Shown: positions 7,591 to 14,695, numbered from the stretch's first letter. The stretch is 21,433 nucleotides of DNA from Bacillota bacterium (GCA_023394255.1 JAEXAZ010000088.1:1-21433); one strand, 5' to 3'. Notes: generated by a model from the sequence alone, not told the origin. Program-made: numbers and translations.

Positions 7591-7593
7591 GAA

Positions 7594-7622
7594 TTGGAAC
7601 TTTGGATTTTTAACGGTATAAT
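7594..7622 (+). promoter_or_regulatory. gudD promoter
   Basis: TTGGAA (7594-7599), a 17-base spacer, and a perfect TATAAT (7617-7622), about 48 bp upstream of the gudD ATG. The near-consensus elements predict appreciable transcription even without an activator. Confidence 0.65.
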
Positions 7623-7669
7623 AGAACACAGAATCAAGCGAAACTGAGCTATAGAAAGGATGCGCTTTT

Positions 7670-8998
7670 ATGACCCCAACCATCGCGAGCATGGAAGTCT
7701 TCCCTGTGGCAGGCAAGGACTGCATGGAGCTGAATCTCTCCGGTGCCCATGCTCCCTATTTTACCAGAAATATTGTAATCCTGACCGATTCCGATGGGCG
7801 TACAGGTGTAGGCGAAGTCCCTGGCGGCCAGAAAATCACTGCCGCACTTGAGAGCGTGAAAGAATATGTGGTGGGTACCAGCATCGGTGCTTATAAAAAC
7901 ACCCTGAAAAAGGTGTCCGGCTGGCTGAACGCAAATATTAAGGACGATGTCCGCGGCCTGCAAACTTTTGACCTGCGCACGGGGGTCCATGTGATCACTG
8001 CGATTGAAGCGCCTATGCTGGACTTGCTTGGCCAGTATTTGGGTGTTTCCGCGGCGGCCCTTCTTGGAGACGGCGTCCAGCGGGACCGTGTCCGCTTTCT
8101 CAGCTATCTGTTCTTTGTAGGCGACCGCAAAAGAACAGAGTTGCCATACGACTCCGAACCCGACTCTGACTGCGATTGGTACCGTCTGCGTCATGAAGAA
8201 GCGATGACCCCCGATGCAATCGTCGCGCTTGCGAAAGCGACGCAGGAAAAATACGGATTTCAGGACTTTAAGCTCAAAGGGGGCGTACTGGCGGGCAAAG
8301 ACGAACTCAAAGCCGTCGCTGCCCTGAAAGAAGCCTTCCCGGAAGCCCGCATCACACTGGACCCCAACGGCAGCTGGCCGCTGAAAGAGGCGCTTGAGCT
8401 CGCCCCTGAGCTGAAAAAAGTGCTCACCTACTGTGAAGACCCGTGCGGTGCGGAAGGCGGTTTCTCCGGCCGTGAAATCATGGCGGAATTCCGCCGGGCA
8501 ACCGGTATGCCCACCGCAACCAATATGATTAATACGGACTGGCGCCAGATGTGCCATTGCATTGCCCTGCAAAGTGTAGATATTCCGCTTGCGGACCCGC
8601 ATTTCTGGACCATGAGCGGCTCTGTGCGCGTTGGGCAGATGTGCAACGACTTCGGCCTGATGTGGGGCTGCCATTCGAATAATCACTTCGACATTTCACT
8701 GGCTATGGTTGTGCAGTGCGCTGCCGCAATTCCGGGGAAAATGAACGGCATCGATACCCACTGGATCTGGCAGGAAGGCATTGAGCGCCTGACCAGGAAA
8801 CCGCTGCAGATTGTAGACGGCTGCATTGGTCTGCCCCGGAAGCCTGGCCTTGGCATCGAAGTGGATCGGGAACAGGTTCTGAAAGCCCATCGGCGCTATC
8901 TTGACAACTGCCTCGGAGCGCGCGATGACGCCATCGGCATGCAGTACCTGATCCCCGGATGGAAATTCGACCCCAAGTGTCCCTGCATGGTCCGCTGA
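7670..8998 (+). CDS. gudD: D-glucarate dehydratase (enolase superfamily)
   Basis: Dehydrates D-glucarate (often also L-idarate) to 5-keto-4-deoxy-D-glucarate in the cytoplasm. The 442-aa protein aligns with GudD of about 446 aa with an offset of four. FKLKGG carries Lys201 and Lys203, the metal ligands are Asp231 (LDPNGSW), Glu256 (YCEDPCG) and Asn285 (TNMI), with Asp309 (ADPHFW) and the catalytic His335 (CHSNNHFDIS). All expected catalytic residues are present. The ATG at 7670 has AAGG about ten bases upstream. A strong promoter and a LysR-type box lie upstream, and an AEC permease gene follows 68 bp later. No KDG-type aldolase or tartronate semialdehyde reductase is in the window, so the pathway must continue elsewhere. 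Confidence 0.95.
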   Translation: MTPTIASMEVFPVAGKDCMELNLSGAHAPYFTRNIVILTDSDGRTGVGEVPGGQKITAALESVKEYVVGTSIGAYKNTLKKVSGWLNANIKDDVRGLQTFDLRTGVHVITAIEAPMLDLLGQYLGVSAAALLGDGVQRDRVRFLSYLFFVGDRKRTELPYDSEPDSDCDWYRLRHEEAMTPDAIVALAKATQEKYGFQDFKLKGGVLAGKDELKAVAALKEAFPEARITLDPNGSWPLKEALELAPELKKVLTYCEDPCGAEGGFSGREIMAEFRRATGMPTATNMINTDWRQMCHCIALQSVDIPLADPHFWTMSGSVRVGQMCNDFGLMWGCHSNNHFDISLAMVVQCAAAIPGKMNGIDTHWIWQEGIERLTRKPLQIVDGCIGLPRKPGLGIEVDREQVLKAHRRYLDNCLGARDDAIGMQYLIPGWKFDPKCPCMVR

Positions 8999-9066
8999 AT
9001 ACTGATACTATTACTATTGAAGATAACTTTGCCGGAAAAGGGATCTTCCTTTTGCTGGGAGGCATC

Positions 9067-9975
9067 ATGGAAAACTTTTTAATGATGGTCAGAATACAGG
9101 CCATTTTGCTGATTTACCTGCTGGTAGGCGTTTATGCCCGCAGAAAAAATATTATCACCGACAACAGCCAGCAGAGTTTTATTGATTTTCTTATTCGCAT
9201 AGCGTTGCCCTGTATGGTATTTGAATCATTCAACCAGGAGCTTACGACCAGACAATTATTATCCGCATCACTCGTTCTTGCAGTGGCGTTTGCTGTTTCC
9301 CTGTTCAGTCTGCTGCTTGGCAAAGTGCTGTTTCGCCATTATCCGGCGGGACGAAAAAGTATTCTGCAGTATGGCGCGCTGATCAGCAATTCCGGATTTG
9401 CCGGACTGCCGTTGGTAGAAAGCGCTTATGGCGGCCTCGGCCTTTTTTACGCTTCCGTTTTTATTATTCCAAACAGGATCTTTATGTGGAGCGCCGGAAT
9501 ATCGCTGTTCACACAGGCGGACTTTAAGAGCCGTATGAAAAACATCCTGCTGAACCCCGGCATTATAGCCGTTTTTCTCGGCGTCTTCCGAATGCTGACC
9601 CGTTTGCCTTTTCCCGCTTTTGCGGACACCGCCATAAAGTCTATCGGAAACTGTACCGCGTCGCTGTCGATGATTGTTGTGGGAACAATTCTGGCCGATA
9701 TTTCGCTAAAAAGCGTTTTTGACAGAGACGCTTTCCTGCTCAGCTTCATCCGGTTGCTGGCGCTGCCGGGTTTCACGCTCATCCTGTTGAAGATGGCGGA
9801 TTTTGACACGACTGCCACAGCGGTAGCGGTTATCCTCACCGCGATGCCGGTGGGCACTACCACCGCGCTTCTGGGCAAAAAATATCATGCGGATGCGGAA
9901 TTTGCCTCAAAATGCGTATTTATTTCCACTGCGCTAAGTCTGTTGACCGTACCGTTTCTTACGCTGTTTCTATAA
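9067..9975 (+). CDS. AEC (auxin efflux carrier) family permease
   Basis: Membrane transporter of the AEC family, whose bacterial members move organic acids such as malate or related carboxylates. The 302-aa product has about ten hydrophobic segments, a charged central loop (about residues 140-170) and a C-terminal hydrophobic hairpin, as in other AEC proteins. The open frame reaches back to 8959 inside gudD, but GGGAGG at 9057-9062 points to the ATG at 9067, giving the usual length. It is co-directional with gudD and 68 bp downstream, so it is a candidate transporter for glucarate or a pathway product. Substrate and direction are inference. Confidence 0.85.
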   Translation: MENFLMMVRIQAILLIYLLVGVYARRKNIITDNSQQSFIDFLIRIALPCMVFESFNQELTTRQLLSASLVLAVAFAVSLFSLLLGKVLFRHYPAGRKSILQYGALISNSGFAGLPLVESAYGGLGLFYASVFIIPNRIFMWSAGISLFTQADFKSRMKNILLNPGIIAVFLGVFRMLTRLPFPAFADTAIKSIGNCTASLSMIVVGTILADISLKSVFDRDAFLLSFIRLLALPGFTLILLKMADFDTTATAVAVILTAMPVGTTTALLGKKYHADAEFASKCVFISTALSLLTVPFLTLFL

Positions 9976-9985
9976 TGCTCTTCGC

Positions 9986-10172
9986 TTATACCTCTTCTTC
10001 CAGCCCGCATTTTTTGATGCGCTTTTAGAGCGTTGTCTTACTGATCCCGGGCTCAGCAGCGGTTTTCCCACGGTCGCCCTTCTATTTTGTCAGGAACGTC
10101 CTTTGCCCGGATAATCACCTGTTTTGGCTTTGCATAATCTTTACGATCCAGCGTGTGGTTATTCCGGATCAT
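9986..10172 (-). pseudogene. C-terminal remnant of a Fis-type HTH regulator
   Basis: On the minus strand the end of this stretch reads GDRGKTAAEPGISKTTL, a stop codon, then KRIKKCGLEEEV and a final stop at 9986-9988. This is the Fis-type helix-turn-helix found at the C-terminus of sigma-54 activators, normally G(N/D)..KAAE.LGIS.TTLYRKIKK(Y)GL; the stop replaces the Tyr/Trp after TTL. Upstream in another frame is a segment (about 10172-10090) ending VIIRAKDVPDKI, resembling the linker before such HTH domains. The AAA+ domain is absent. The HTH match is clear to the eye, the linker match only suggestive. It is convergent with the AEC gene. Confidence 0.65.
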
Positions 10173-10205
10173 GACCACTTTTCATTACTTATTTGAATAA
10201 TAATA

Positions 10206-10236
10206 AAAGCAGGATCGCAATCGGCGATCCTGCTTT
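10206..10236. terminator. bidirectional terminator between the AEC and GntR genes
   Basis: Perfect 13-bp stem (10206-10218 with 10224-10236) around AATCG. The arms begin AAA and end TTT, so they work in both directions. It lies between convergent genes, 230 bp after the AEC gene and 158 bp after the GntR gene. Bases 10237-10393 hold no gene, repeat or motif that I can identify. Confidence 0.75.
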
Positions 10237-10393
10237 ACTACGTTTATGGGATAAATATTTTGCTAGCATGATAGAAATCTCGTCCTTTTTGCCGCACCGG
10301 TGCCGCTCTATACGGCAGCGTCATCATCTGCGAAGGTAGAGCCGATCTCTATATTACAGCGTATCCGGTGGAAACAAGAAGAGCACTTTCACT

Positions 10394-11089
10394 TTACATA
10401 TCCGATATCGACAGACTTTCGTGATCGATTTCGAGGTCTTCTATGCCCTTTTGTAGATGCTCGCGCATAATACTGCGTGCACGTTTGCCATCATGCTTTT
10501 GCAGCGCATCCAATAGCAGAGTGTGATAATAAATGCCGCCATAATAACCGACCGCGTTATTAAGTTGAACATGCCGTTCGCTTTTTTGCTTTAAAATATC
10601 GGACATGACCGTTTTTAGGACGGTGTTGTTCATTACGTTGCAAATTTCCTGGTGAAACTCCATATCAGAATGGACAAAGCTCTCACCATGCCCGATTTCG
10701 GCCTTCATTTTTTCTAAAAGAAAAGTTAGTTTTTCAAGAGTCTCAGGTGTAATTTGTTGCGCGACAATGCCGCAGACTTCCGGCTCAATCAGCAGACGAA
10801 ATTCAAGCATCTGTTTCATATCCGAAAAGTTCTTATCCGATGACAGGCCGTACCCAAACACTCCAAGGTCGTCTGATAATACAAAGGTGCCCTTGCCGTG
10901 CTGGCTTTGCAGAATATGCAGGGCGATAAACTGTTGGAGCGCGCTTCTGACACTGATGCGGCTTACCCCAAGTTCCCTGCAAAGTTCATGTTCCGATGGG
11001 ATTTTGCTTCCAACCGGCCAAATGCCTTCCCGAATATTCTTCTTCATATAATCGACCACGCGGCTGGTCACATTTTTCGCGCTTGCCAC
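10394..11089 (-). CDS. GntR-family transcriptional regulator, FadR/FCD subfamily
   Basis: DNA-binding repressor or activator with an acid-sugar-type ligand-sensing domain. The start is GTG at 11089, preceded by AAAGGGTGA. Residues about 8-70 form the GntR winged helix (VVDYMKKNIREG, GSKIPSEHELCRELGVSRISVRSALQQF). The FCD all-helical domain follows, with putative metal-binding positions in SDMEFHQEI (Asp, His), YYHTLLLDAL (His) and MREHLQKG (His). The 231-aa length is typical. Relatives such as UxuR, ExuR and DgoR respond to hexuronate or sugar-acid intermediates. It is divergent from the SDR/ManD unit and shares operator-like palindromes with it, so it likely controls those genes and itself. 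Confidence 0.92.
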   Translation of the reverse strand: MASAKNVTSRVVDYMKKNIREGIWPVGSKIPSEHELCRELGVSRISVRSALQQFIALHILQSQHGKGTFVLSDDLGVFGYGLSSDKNFSDMKQMLEFRLLIEPEVCGIVAQQITPETLEKLTFLLEKMKAEIGHGESFVHSDMEFHQEICNVMNNTVLKTVMSDILKQKSERHVQLNNAVGYYGGIYYHTLLLDALQKHDGKRARSIMREHLQKGIEDLEIDHESLSISDM

Positions 11090-11122
11090 TTGGGATCACC
11101 CTTTCTGCCAAGTACTGCAATC

Positions 11123-11133
11123 TGGTAATACAA
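11123..11133. promoter_or_regulatory. operator-like palindrome at the gntR promoter
   Basis: TGGTAATACAA matches the palindrome TTGTAATACAA at 10 of 11 positions. It abuts the -10 box of the gntR promoter on its downstream side, where a bound repressor would block transcription. It fits the TNGTNNNACNA core typical of FCD-type GntR regulators. Confidence 0.6.
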
Positions 11134-11161
11134 GTATATTTTATTTTTTCTGTAAAATCAA
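11133..11161 (-). promoter_or_regulatory. gntR promoter
   Basis: On the minus strand, TTGATT (11156-11161), a 17-base spacer and TATACT (11133-11138) lie 44 bp upstream of the GTG start of the regulator. The adjacent palindrome suggests autoregulation. Confidence 0.6.
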
Positions 11162-11317
11162 CTGGAAAACGAACGATTATTCACTTTACGCCGGATGGAA
11201 TTTATTTGTTGGAGATAATATTGCTGCACTTAAACCATATATCCATCCCCAAATACGATACCTGGAATCAGCAGTTATGTATTTCAGTCAGAAATTTTAT
11301 AAATTAGAAAAAACCCC

Positions 11318-11345
11318 TTGCAATTTTTAGATGATTGTGTATACT
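11318..11345 (+). promoter_or_regulatory. promoter of the SDR/ManD transcription unit
   Basis: TTGCAA (11318-11323), a 16-base spacer and TATACT (11340-11345). A palindrome at 11361-11371 lies just after the expected transcription start, mirroring the gntR side. The transcript would first cross the alcohol dehydrogenase remnant and then the SDR and manD genes. The stretch 11162-11317 holds no recognisable element. Confidence 0.6.
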
Positions 11346-11360
11346 AAAATAAACGCTAAC

Positions 11361-11371
11361 TTGTATTACAA
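11361..11371. promoter_or_regulatory. perfect operator palindrome TTGTATTACAA
   Basis: Perfect TTGTA/TACAA palindrome with a single central base, about 15 bp after the -10 box of the + strand promoter. A weaker relative (9 of 11 matches) is at 11403-11413. Predicted binding site of the divergent GntR protein. Confidence 0.65.
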
Positions 11372-11444
11372 ATTTGCGGGGTATGGCAACTATAATCAAA
11401 TTTATTATTACAAGTTACGATTGAGTGAATGGGAGGGGATATCT

Positions 11445-11785
11445 ATGAAATCTGATGTTATTACAGAGCCAAACGGATATCAAGCGTTGGACATTCCCGT
11501 ACCAGAAGTGGGGGAGAATGACCTGTTGATCCAAATGAAAGCCGCTGGAGCTTATGGAAGTGACTTTCAAATTCTGTATCATGGAAACAACTCCTGTTCT
11601 GCACCTACGCTTGTTTCCGACTATGAAAGTGTGGGGATTGTTACTAAGGTTGGTAAAAATGTATCCCAGATTAGGGAAGGCGACTATGTCGCGGTTGATC
11701 TTGTAATAACATGTATTACAAGAAGGGGCGGCCATCAGGATACCTGAAAGAAGCCCAGTATAAAAGCAGTCGTTATTTTTTATAA
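11445..11785 (+). pseudogene. truncated zinc-type alcohol dehydrogenase (MDR) gene
   Basis: GGGAGGGG precedes ATG 11445, which opens an N-terminal GroES-like domain of a medium-chain dehydrogenase of the idonate/sorbitol-dehydrogenase type: LDIPVPEVGENDLLIQMKAAG, YGSDF, and VGIVTKVGKNVSQIREGDYVAVD. Only about 100 of some 340 codons are present and the first frame stops at 11747. A frame change near 11712 gives YYKKGRPSGYLKEAQYK, which looks like the structural-zinc loop region of the same family, ending at 11783-11785. Both usual catalytic zinc ligands are lost (CGSD has become YGSD, GHE has become DYE). The NAD domain is gone. Probably a dead dehydrogenase of the acid-sugar pathway, whose 5' end still acts as leader for the SDR gene. 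Confidence 0.75.
11700..11722. repeat. inverted repeat containing operator-like half-sites
   Basis: Nine-base arms (11700-11708 and 11714-11722) are perfectly complementary around ACATG. Each half resembles the 11-bp operator (11711-11721 matches 10 of 11). It lies inside the alcohol dehydrogenase remnant, at the point where the reading frame breaks, 97 bp upstream of the SDR start. It may be a further GntR site. Confidence 0.5.
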
Positions 11786-11818
11786 ATCATTCAATAAAAG
11801 CAAAAGGAGACGGTTCAA

Positions 11819-12583
11819 ATGGTTTCTAGTAAGTTTGATGTCGCAGGGAAATGCTGCATTGTAACCGGCGGCGCTCAGGGGCTCTCCCGCAGCATGGCGG
11901 AAGGCCTGCTCGAGAACGGCTGCAAGGTTGTTTTGATGGACGTCCAGAAGGAAAAGCTGGAGGCTGTCGTGTCCGAATACCGTTCGATGGGTTACGATGC
12001 CTGTGCCGTATCCGGCAATCTGGCCGACCGTGCCGAAATCGACCGGATGTTTCAGGAAGCAATGAAATCCCTTGGCGGCAGGCTGGACGTCCTTGTGCCG
12101 GCTGCCGGAATCCAGCGGCGTCATCTGCCCGAGGAATTTCCCATCGAAGAGTGGGATTTGGTACTGGCTGTCAATCTGAACCATGTCTGGCTCATGTGCC
12201 AAAACGCGCTGAAAGTCATGCTCAGCCAGCCCGCAGGCGGAAAAATCATCAACATTGCTTCCATGGTATCCTGGTTTGGCGGTACTACCGTGCCCGCCTA
12301 TACGGCGGCAAAGGGTGCTGTGACACAACTGACCAAATCGCTGGCCAGCGACTGCGCGGGGCGGGGCATCAATGTTAATGCGCTTGCTCCCGGTTATATG
12401 GATACCGAAATGAACAGCGGCCTGACCGAGGCCCGCAAAGCGGAAATCTCTCAGCGCATTCCGCAGGTCCGCTGGGGAACCGGGGAGGACATGAAGGGCC
12501 CTCTGCTCTTTCTGGCTTCCGGCGCTTCCGACTATCTGAACGGCGCGATTATCCCGGTCGACGGCGGCTATCTGGTAAAGTAA
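11819..12583 (+). CDS. SDR-family oxidoreductase (KduD/gluconate-dehydrogenase-like)
   Basis: Classical short-chain dehydrogenase, 254 aa, probably interconverting a sugar acid and its keto form with NAD(H). The cofactor motif is TGGAQGLS (residues 16-23), the acidic Asp41 after the second strand favours NAD, and the catalytic residues are Ser148, Tyr161 and Lys165 (YTAAK). The usual NNAG motif reads PAAG (94-97), a mild deviation. VNALAPGYMDTEMNSGL and the C-terminal IPVDGGYLVK are typical. AGGAG at 11805-11809 precedes the ATG. It sits 23 bp upstream of manD. A SDR beside a ManD dehydratase suggests reduction of fructuronate to mannonate, or oxidation of a deoxy-keto acid. Fold is certain, substrate inferred. 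Confidence 0.9.
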   Translation: MVSSKFDVAGKCCIVTGGAQGLSRSMAEGLLENGCKVVLMDVQKEKLEAVVSEYRSMGYDACAVSGNLADRAEIDRMFQEAMKSLGGRLDVLVPAAGIQRRHLPEEFPIEEWDLVLAVNLNHVWLMCQNALKVMLSQPAGGKIINIASMVSWFGGTTVPAYTAAKGAVTQLTKSLASDCAGRGINVNALAPGYMDTEMNSGLTEARKAEISQRIPQVRWGTGEDMKGPLLFLASGASDYLNGAIIPVDGGYLVK

Positions 12584-12606
12584 ATACTGTTACGGAGGAA
12601 ATTTGA

Positions 12607-13857
12607 ATGAACCCCAAGATTCAGGATGTGCAGGTGATCTGTACTGCGCCGGAGGGTATCAATCTGGTAGTCGTTAAAGTACTTACGACGGAGGATGGGC
12701 TGTATGGATTGGGCTGTGCGACCTTTGCGTACCGCCATTTGGCTGTAAAACACCTGATTGAAGAGTATATCAGGCCGCTGATTGTAGGTCTGGATGTAAG
12801 CAATATTACGGAAATCTGGCAGCTGATGCACCAGAACGCATACTGGCGCAACGGCGCCATTGAGAATAACGCAATTTCGGGCGTCGATATGGCCCTGTGG
12901 GATATCAAAGGGAAAATGGCCGGTATGCCGCTTTACCAGCTGTTCGGTGGAAAAGTGCGGGAGGGGGTTCCCGTCTACCGCCATGTGGACGGCAGGGACG
13001 TAAATGAAATTTGCGAAAATATCGAAAAGTACCGCAGTATGGGCATCAGGCATATTCGCTGCCAGTGTGGCGGCTATGGCGGCGGCGGCTACGGCGCTGC
13101 GCCCGCGAGCGCGCCGGCAGGCGCGAAAAACGGTATTTATCTGGGCAGCGGGAAATACATGCGCGATACCGTAAAGCTGTTTGAAGGAATCCGCGGCAAA
13201 ATTGGTTTTGAAATGGAGCTGGTGCACGATGTGCATGAGCGCATTCATCCCACCGATGCCGTAAAGTTTGTAAAAGAAATGGAACCGTTCAAGCTGTTTT
13301 TCCTGGAGGATACCGTCTCTCTGGAACATTTGGACTGGCTGCACCGCATCCGTTCCGTCACGACTACCCCGCTGGCACAGGGCGAACTGTTTAACAATCC
13401 GCAGGAATGGCAGCACCTGATCAGCAGCCATCTGATCGACTTTATACGCGTCCATATCAGCCAGATCGGCGGCATCACGCCGGCGCGCAAGCTGGCCCTG
13501 TTTGCGGAGCAGTACGGCGTACGGATCTGCTGGCACGGACCCGGGGACATGAGCCCGATTGCGCACGCCGCGAATATCCATATTGACCTTGCCGCCCCGA
13601 ATCTGGGCTTACAGGAATGGAGCGGCATTGAGCCGCCCAATTTTGTGATACAGGAACTGAAAGGTCCGCGCGGCGCATTGCTGGATGTTTTCCCGGGATT
13701 GCCCGCTTACGGCAATGACGGATTTGTTTATGCCAATGACAAACCCGGCCTGGGTGTGGATCTTGTTGAAAAAGAAGCCGCAAAATATCCCTGCGAGAAT
13801 ACGGTGACAACCTGGACGCAGACGCGTTTGCCGGATGGTTCGCTGCAAACACCATAA
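12607..13857 (+). CDS. manD: ManD-type mannonate/gluconate dehydratase (enolase superfamily, RspA-like)
   Basis: Dehydrates D-mannonate and/or D-gluconate to 2-keto-3-deoxy-D-gluconate. The 416-aa protein has the ManD signature QNAYWRNGAIENNAISGVDMALWDIKGK (shown in part; residues 76-103), Arg151 (RCQ), metal ligands Asp208 (HDVHER), Glu234 (FLEDT) and Glu260 (QGELFNNP), His210, and His310 in WHGPGDMSP. Members of this group split into efficient mannonate dehydratases and low-activity enzymes. As I recall, the residue after HG (Ala versus Pro) correlates with this, and here it is Pro312, pointing to the low-activity or gluconate-dehydratase type. GGAGG precedes the ATG, 23 bp after the SDR stop. 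Confidence 0.9.
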   Translation: MNPKIQDVQVICTAPEGINLVVVKVLTTEDGLYGLGCATFAYRHLAVKHLIEEYIRPLIVGLDVSNITEIWQLMHQNAYWRNGAIENNAISGVDMALWDIKGKMAGMPLYQLFGGKVREGVPVYRHVDGRDVNEICENIEKYRSMGIRHIRCQCGGYGGGGYGAAPASAPAGAKNGIYLGSGKYMRDTVKLFEGIRGKIGFEMELVHDVHERIHPTDAVKFVKEMEPFKLFFLEDTVSLEHLDWLHRIRSVTTTPLAQGELFNNPQEWQHLISSHLIDFIRVHISQIGGITPARKLALFAEQYGVRICWHGPGDMSPIAHAANIHIDLAAPNLGLQEWSGIEPPNFVIQELKGPRGALLDVFPGLPAYGNDGFVYANDKPGLGVDLVEKEAAKYPCENTVTTWTQTRLPDGSLQTP

Positions 13858-13875
13858 CTATCTCTTGAAACTTTG

Positions 13876-13924
13876 AAACGGCGCTCCGTACAAAAGTAAG
13901 AATCTTTTGTACGGGGCGCCGTTT
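13876..13924 (+). terminator. terminator after manD
   Basis: A 21-bp stem (13876-13896 with 13904-13924) with a single G/T wobble and a 7-base loop, beginning 19 bp after the manD stop. The arms start AAA and end TTT, but no longer T-tract follows. It closes the SDR/manD transcription unit. Confidence 0.75.
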
Positions 13925-14124
13925 CCCATCAAAAAACCGGAGGGGGATTGCTATGGAGATTTCTCGGCCGTTCAACTGGATGGAGCGGAAGAACTGCAGA
14001 CCCAAGCGTTTTGGACTATGTGAAGAATAAAAGTGATTTCAATTTTACGGACGGCTTTATTGTGCACGAACTTGCGCGGCATCTGAAAATGGGATATACT
14101 GATATCGTAAATGGGGTGAATGCC

Positions 14125-14451
14125 TTGAAAGGGATGGAGATATCGTTCATTCGGGAAATGTGTGCGGCAGGCAGACTGAGATGGACAAATCATATGTTTG
14201 TGCGCCTCTTGCAGCGCAACATAAAAACGGAAGAGATTGTATATGTGCTGACGCATGGGGAGATCATAGAACAGTATCCGGATGATTATCCTTATCCGAG
14301 CTGTCTTGTACTGGGAATCACGGTGAACGGCCGGCCGATGCATGTCGTATGCGGCGCGGGTGAAACGGAATTGTGGCTGATTACCGTATATTACCCAAGC
14401 ATGGAAGAATGGGAGCCTGATTTCAAAACGCGAAAGGGAGATGTATTATGA
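14125..14451 (+). CDS. DUF4258 protein, putative toxin of a toxin-antitoxin pair
   Basis: Small basic/aromatic protein of the DUF4258 family, commonly paired with YgiT-type antitoxins and presumed to be an RNase-like toxin. Diagnostic segments are IRWTNH-like RLRWTNHMFVRLLQRNI, GEIIEQYPDDYPYPSCLVLG and ITVYYPSMEEWEPDF. The frame stays open back to 13948, but a GGGGTG site at 14113-14118 suits the TTG at 14125, and family members start close to the residues MEISFIREM (ATG at 14134 is the alternative). The last four bases overlap the antitoxin start (ATGA). The toxin-first order is normal for this family. The function is inferred from the pairing, not proven. Confidence 0.82.
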   Translation: MKGMEISFIREMCAAGRLRWTNHMFVRLLQRNIKTEEIVYVLTHGEIIEQYPDDYPYPSCLVLGITVNGRPMHVVCGAGETELWLITVYYPSMEEWEPDFKTRKGDVL

Positions 14452-14678
14452 GGTGCCTGTATTGTAAAGGCTCATTGGAAGATCGGCAGACCAATTTTAT
14501 CGTCGACCTTGGCGAATGCATTATAATCATTAAAAATGTACCTTCGCAGGTTTGCAGCCAGTGCGGCGAAGTGTCTTACAGCAACGAGGTTGCCAAAAAG
14601 CTGGAGGACGTTGTCGAACGGATGCGGTCGATGGTGAGGGACGTGGCGGTATTTGAATATTCCAAAATCGTGGCATAG
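14448..14678 (+). CDS. YgiT-type zinc-finger antitoxin
   Basis: 76-aa antitoxin with two CxxC pairs (CLYC at residues 3-6 and CSQC near 36-39) forming an MqsA/YgiT-like zinc-binding N-terminal domain, and a C-terminal helix EVAKKLEDVVERMRSMVRDVAVFEYSK. It lacks the full MqsA DNA-binding HTH, as usual for this short type. The start overlaps the toxin stop, so the two are translationally coupled. A 79-bp near-copy of the C-terminal coding segment lies at 6861-6939. Confidence 0.88.
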   Translation: MRCLYCKGSLEDRQTNFIVDLGECIIIIKNVPSQVCSQCGEVSYSNEVAKKLEDVVERMRSMVRDVAVFEYSKIVA

Positions 14679-14695
14679 CCCGATTGGCGCTTTTA

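Noticed and set aside
7649..8686. 345-codon minus-strand frame opposite gudD
   Set aside because: Antisense shadow; composition is His/Arg/Gln-rich as expected from reverse reading, and gudD is fully conserved.
8959..9066. ATG 8959 as start of the AEC permease
   Set aside because: It overlaps the end of gudD and adds a non-hydrophobic leader; GGGAGG before ATG 9067 and the family length favour the later start.
10237..10393. Possible gene remnant between the AEC/GntR terminator and the gntR stop
   Set aside because: One + frame looks mildly protein-like, but I could not match it to any family and it has no start or ribosome site.
12568..13581. 337-codon minus-strand frame opposite manD
   Set aside because: Antisense shadow of the ManD gene with no recognisable domain.
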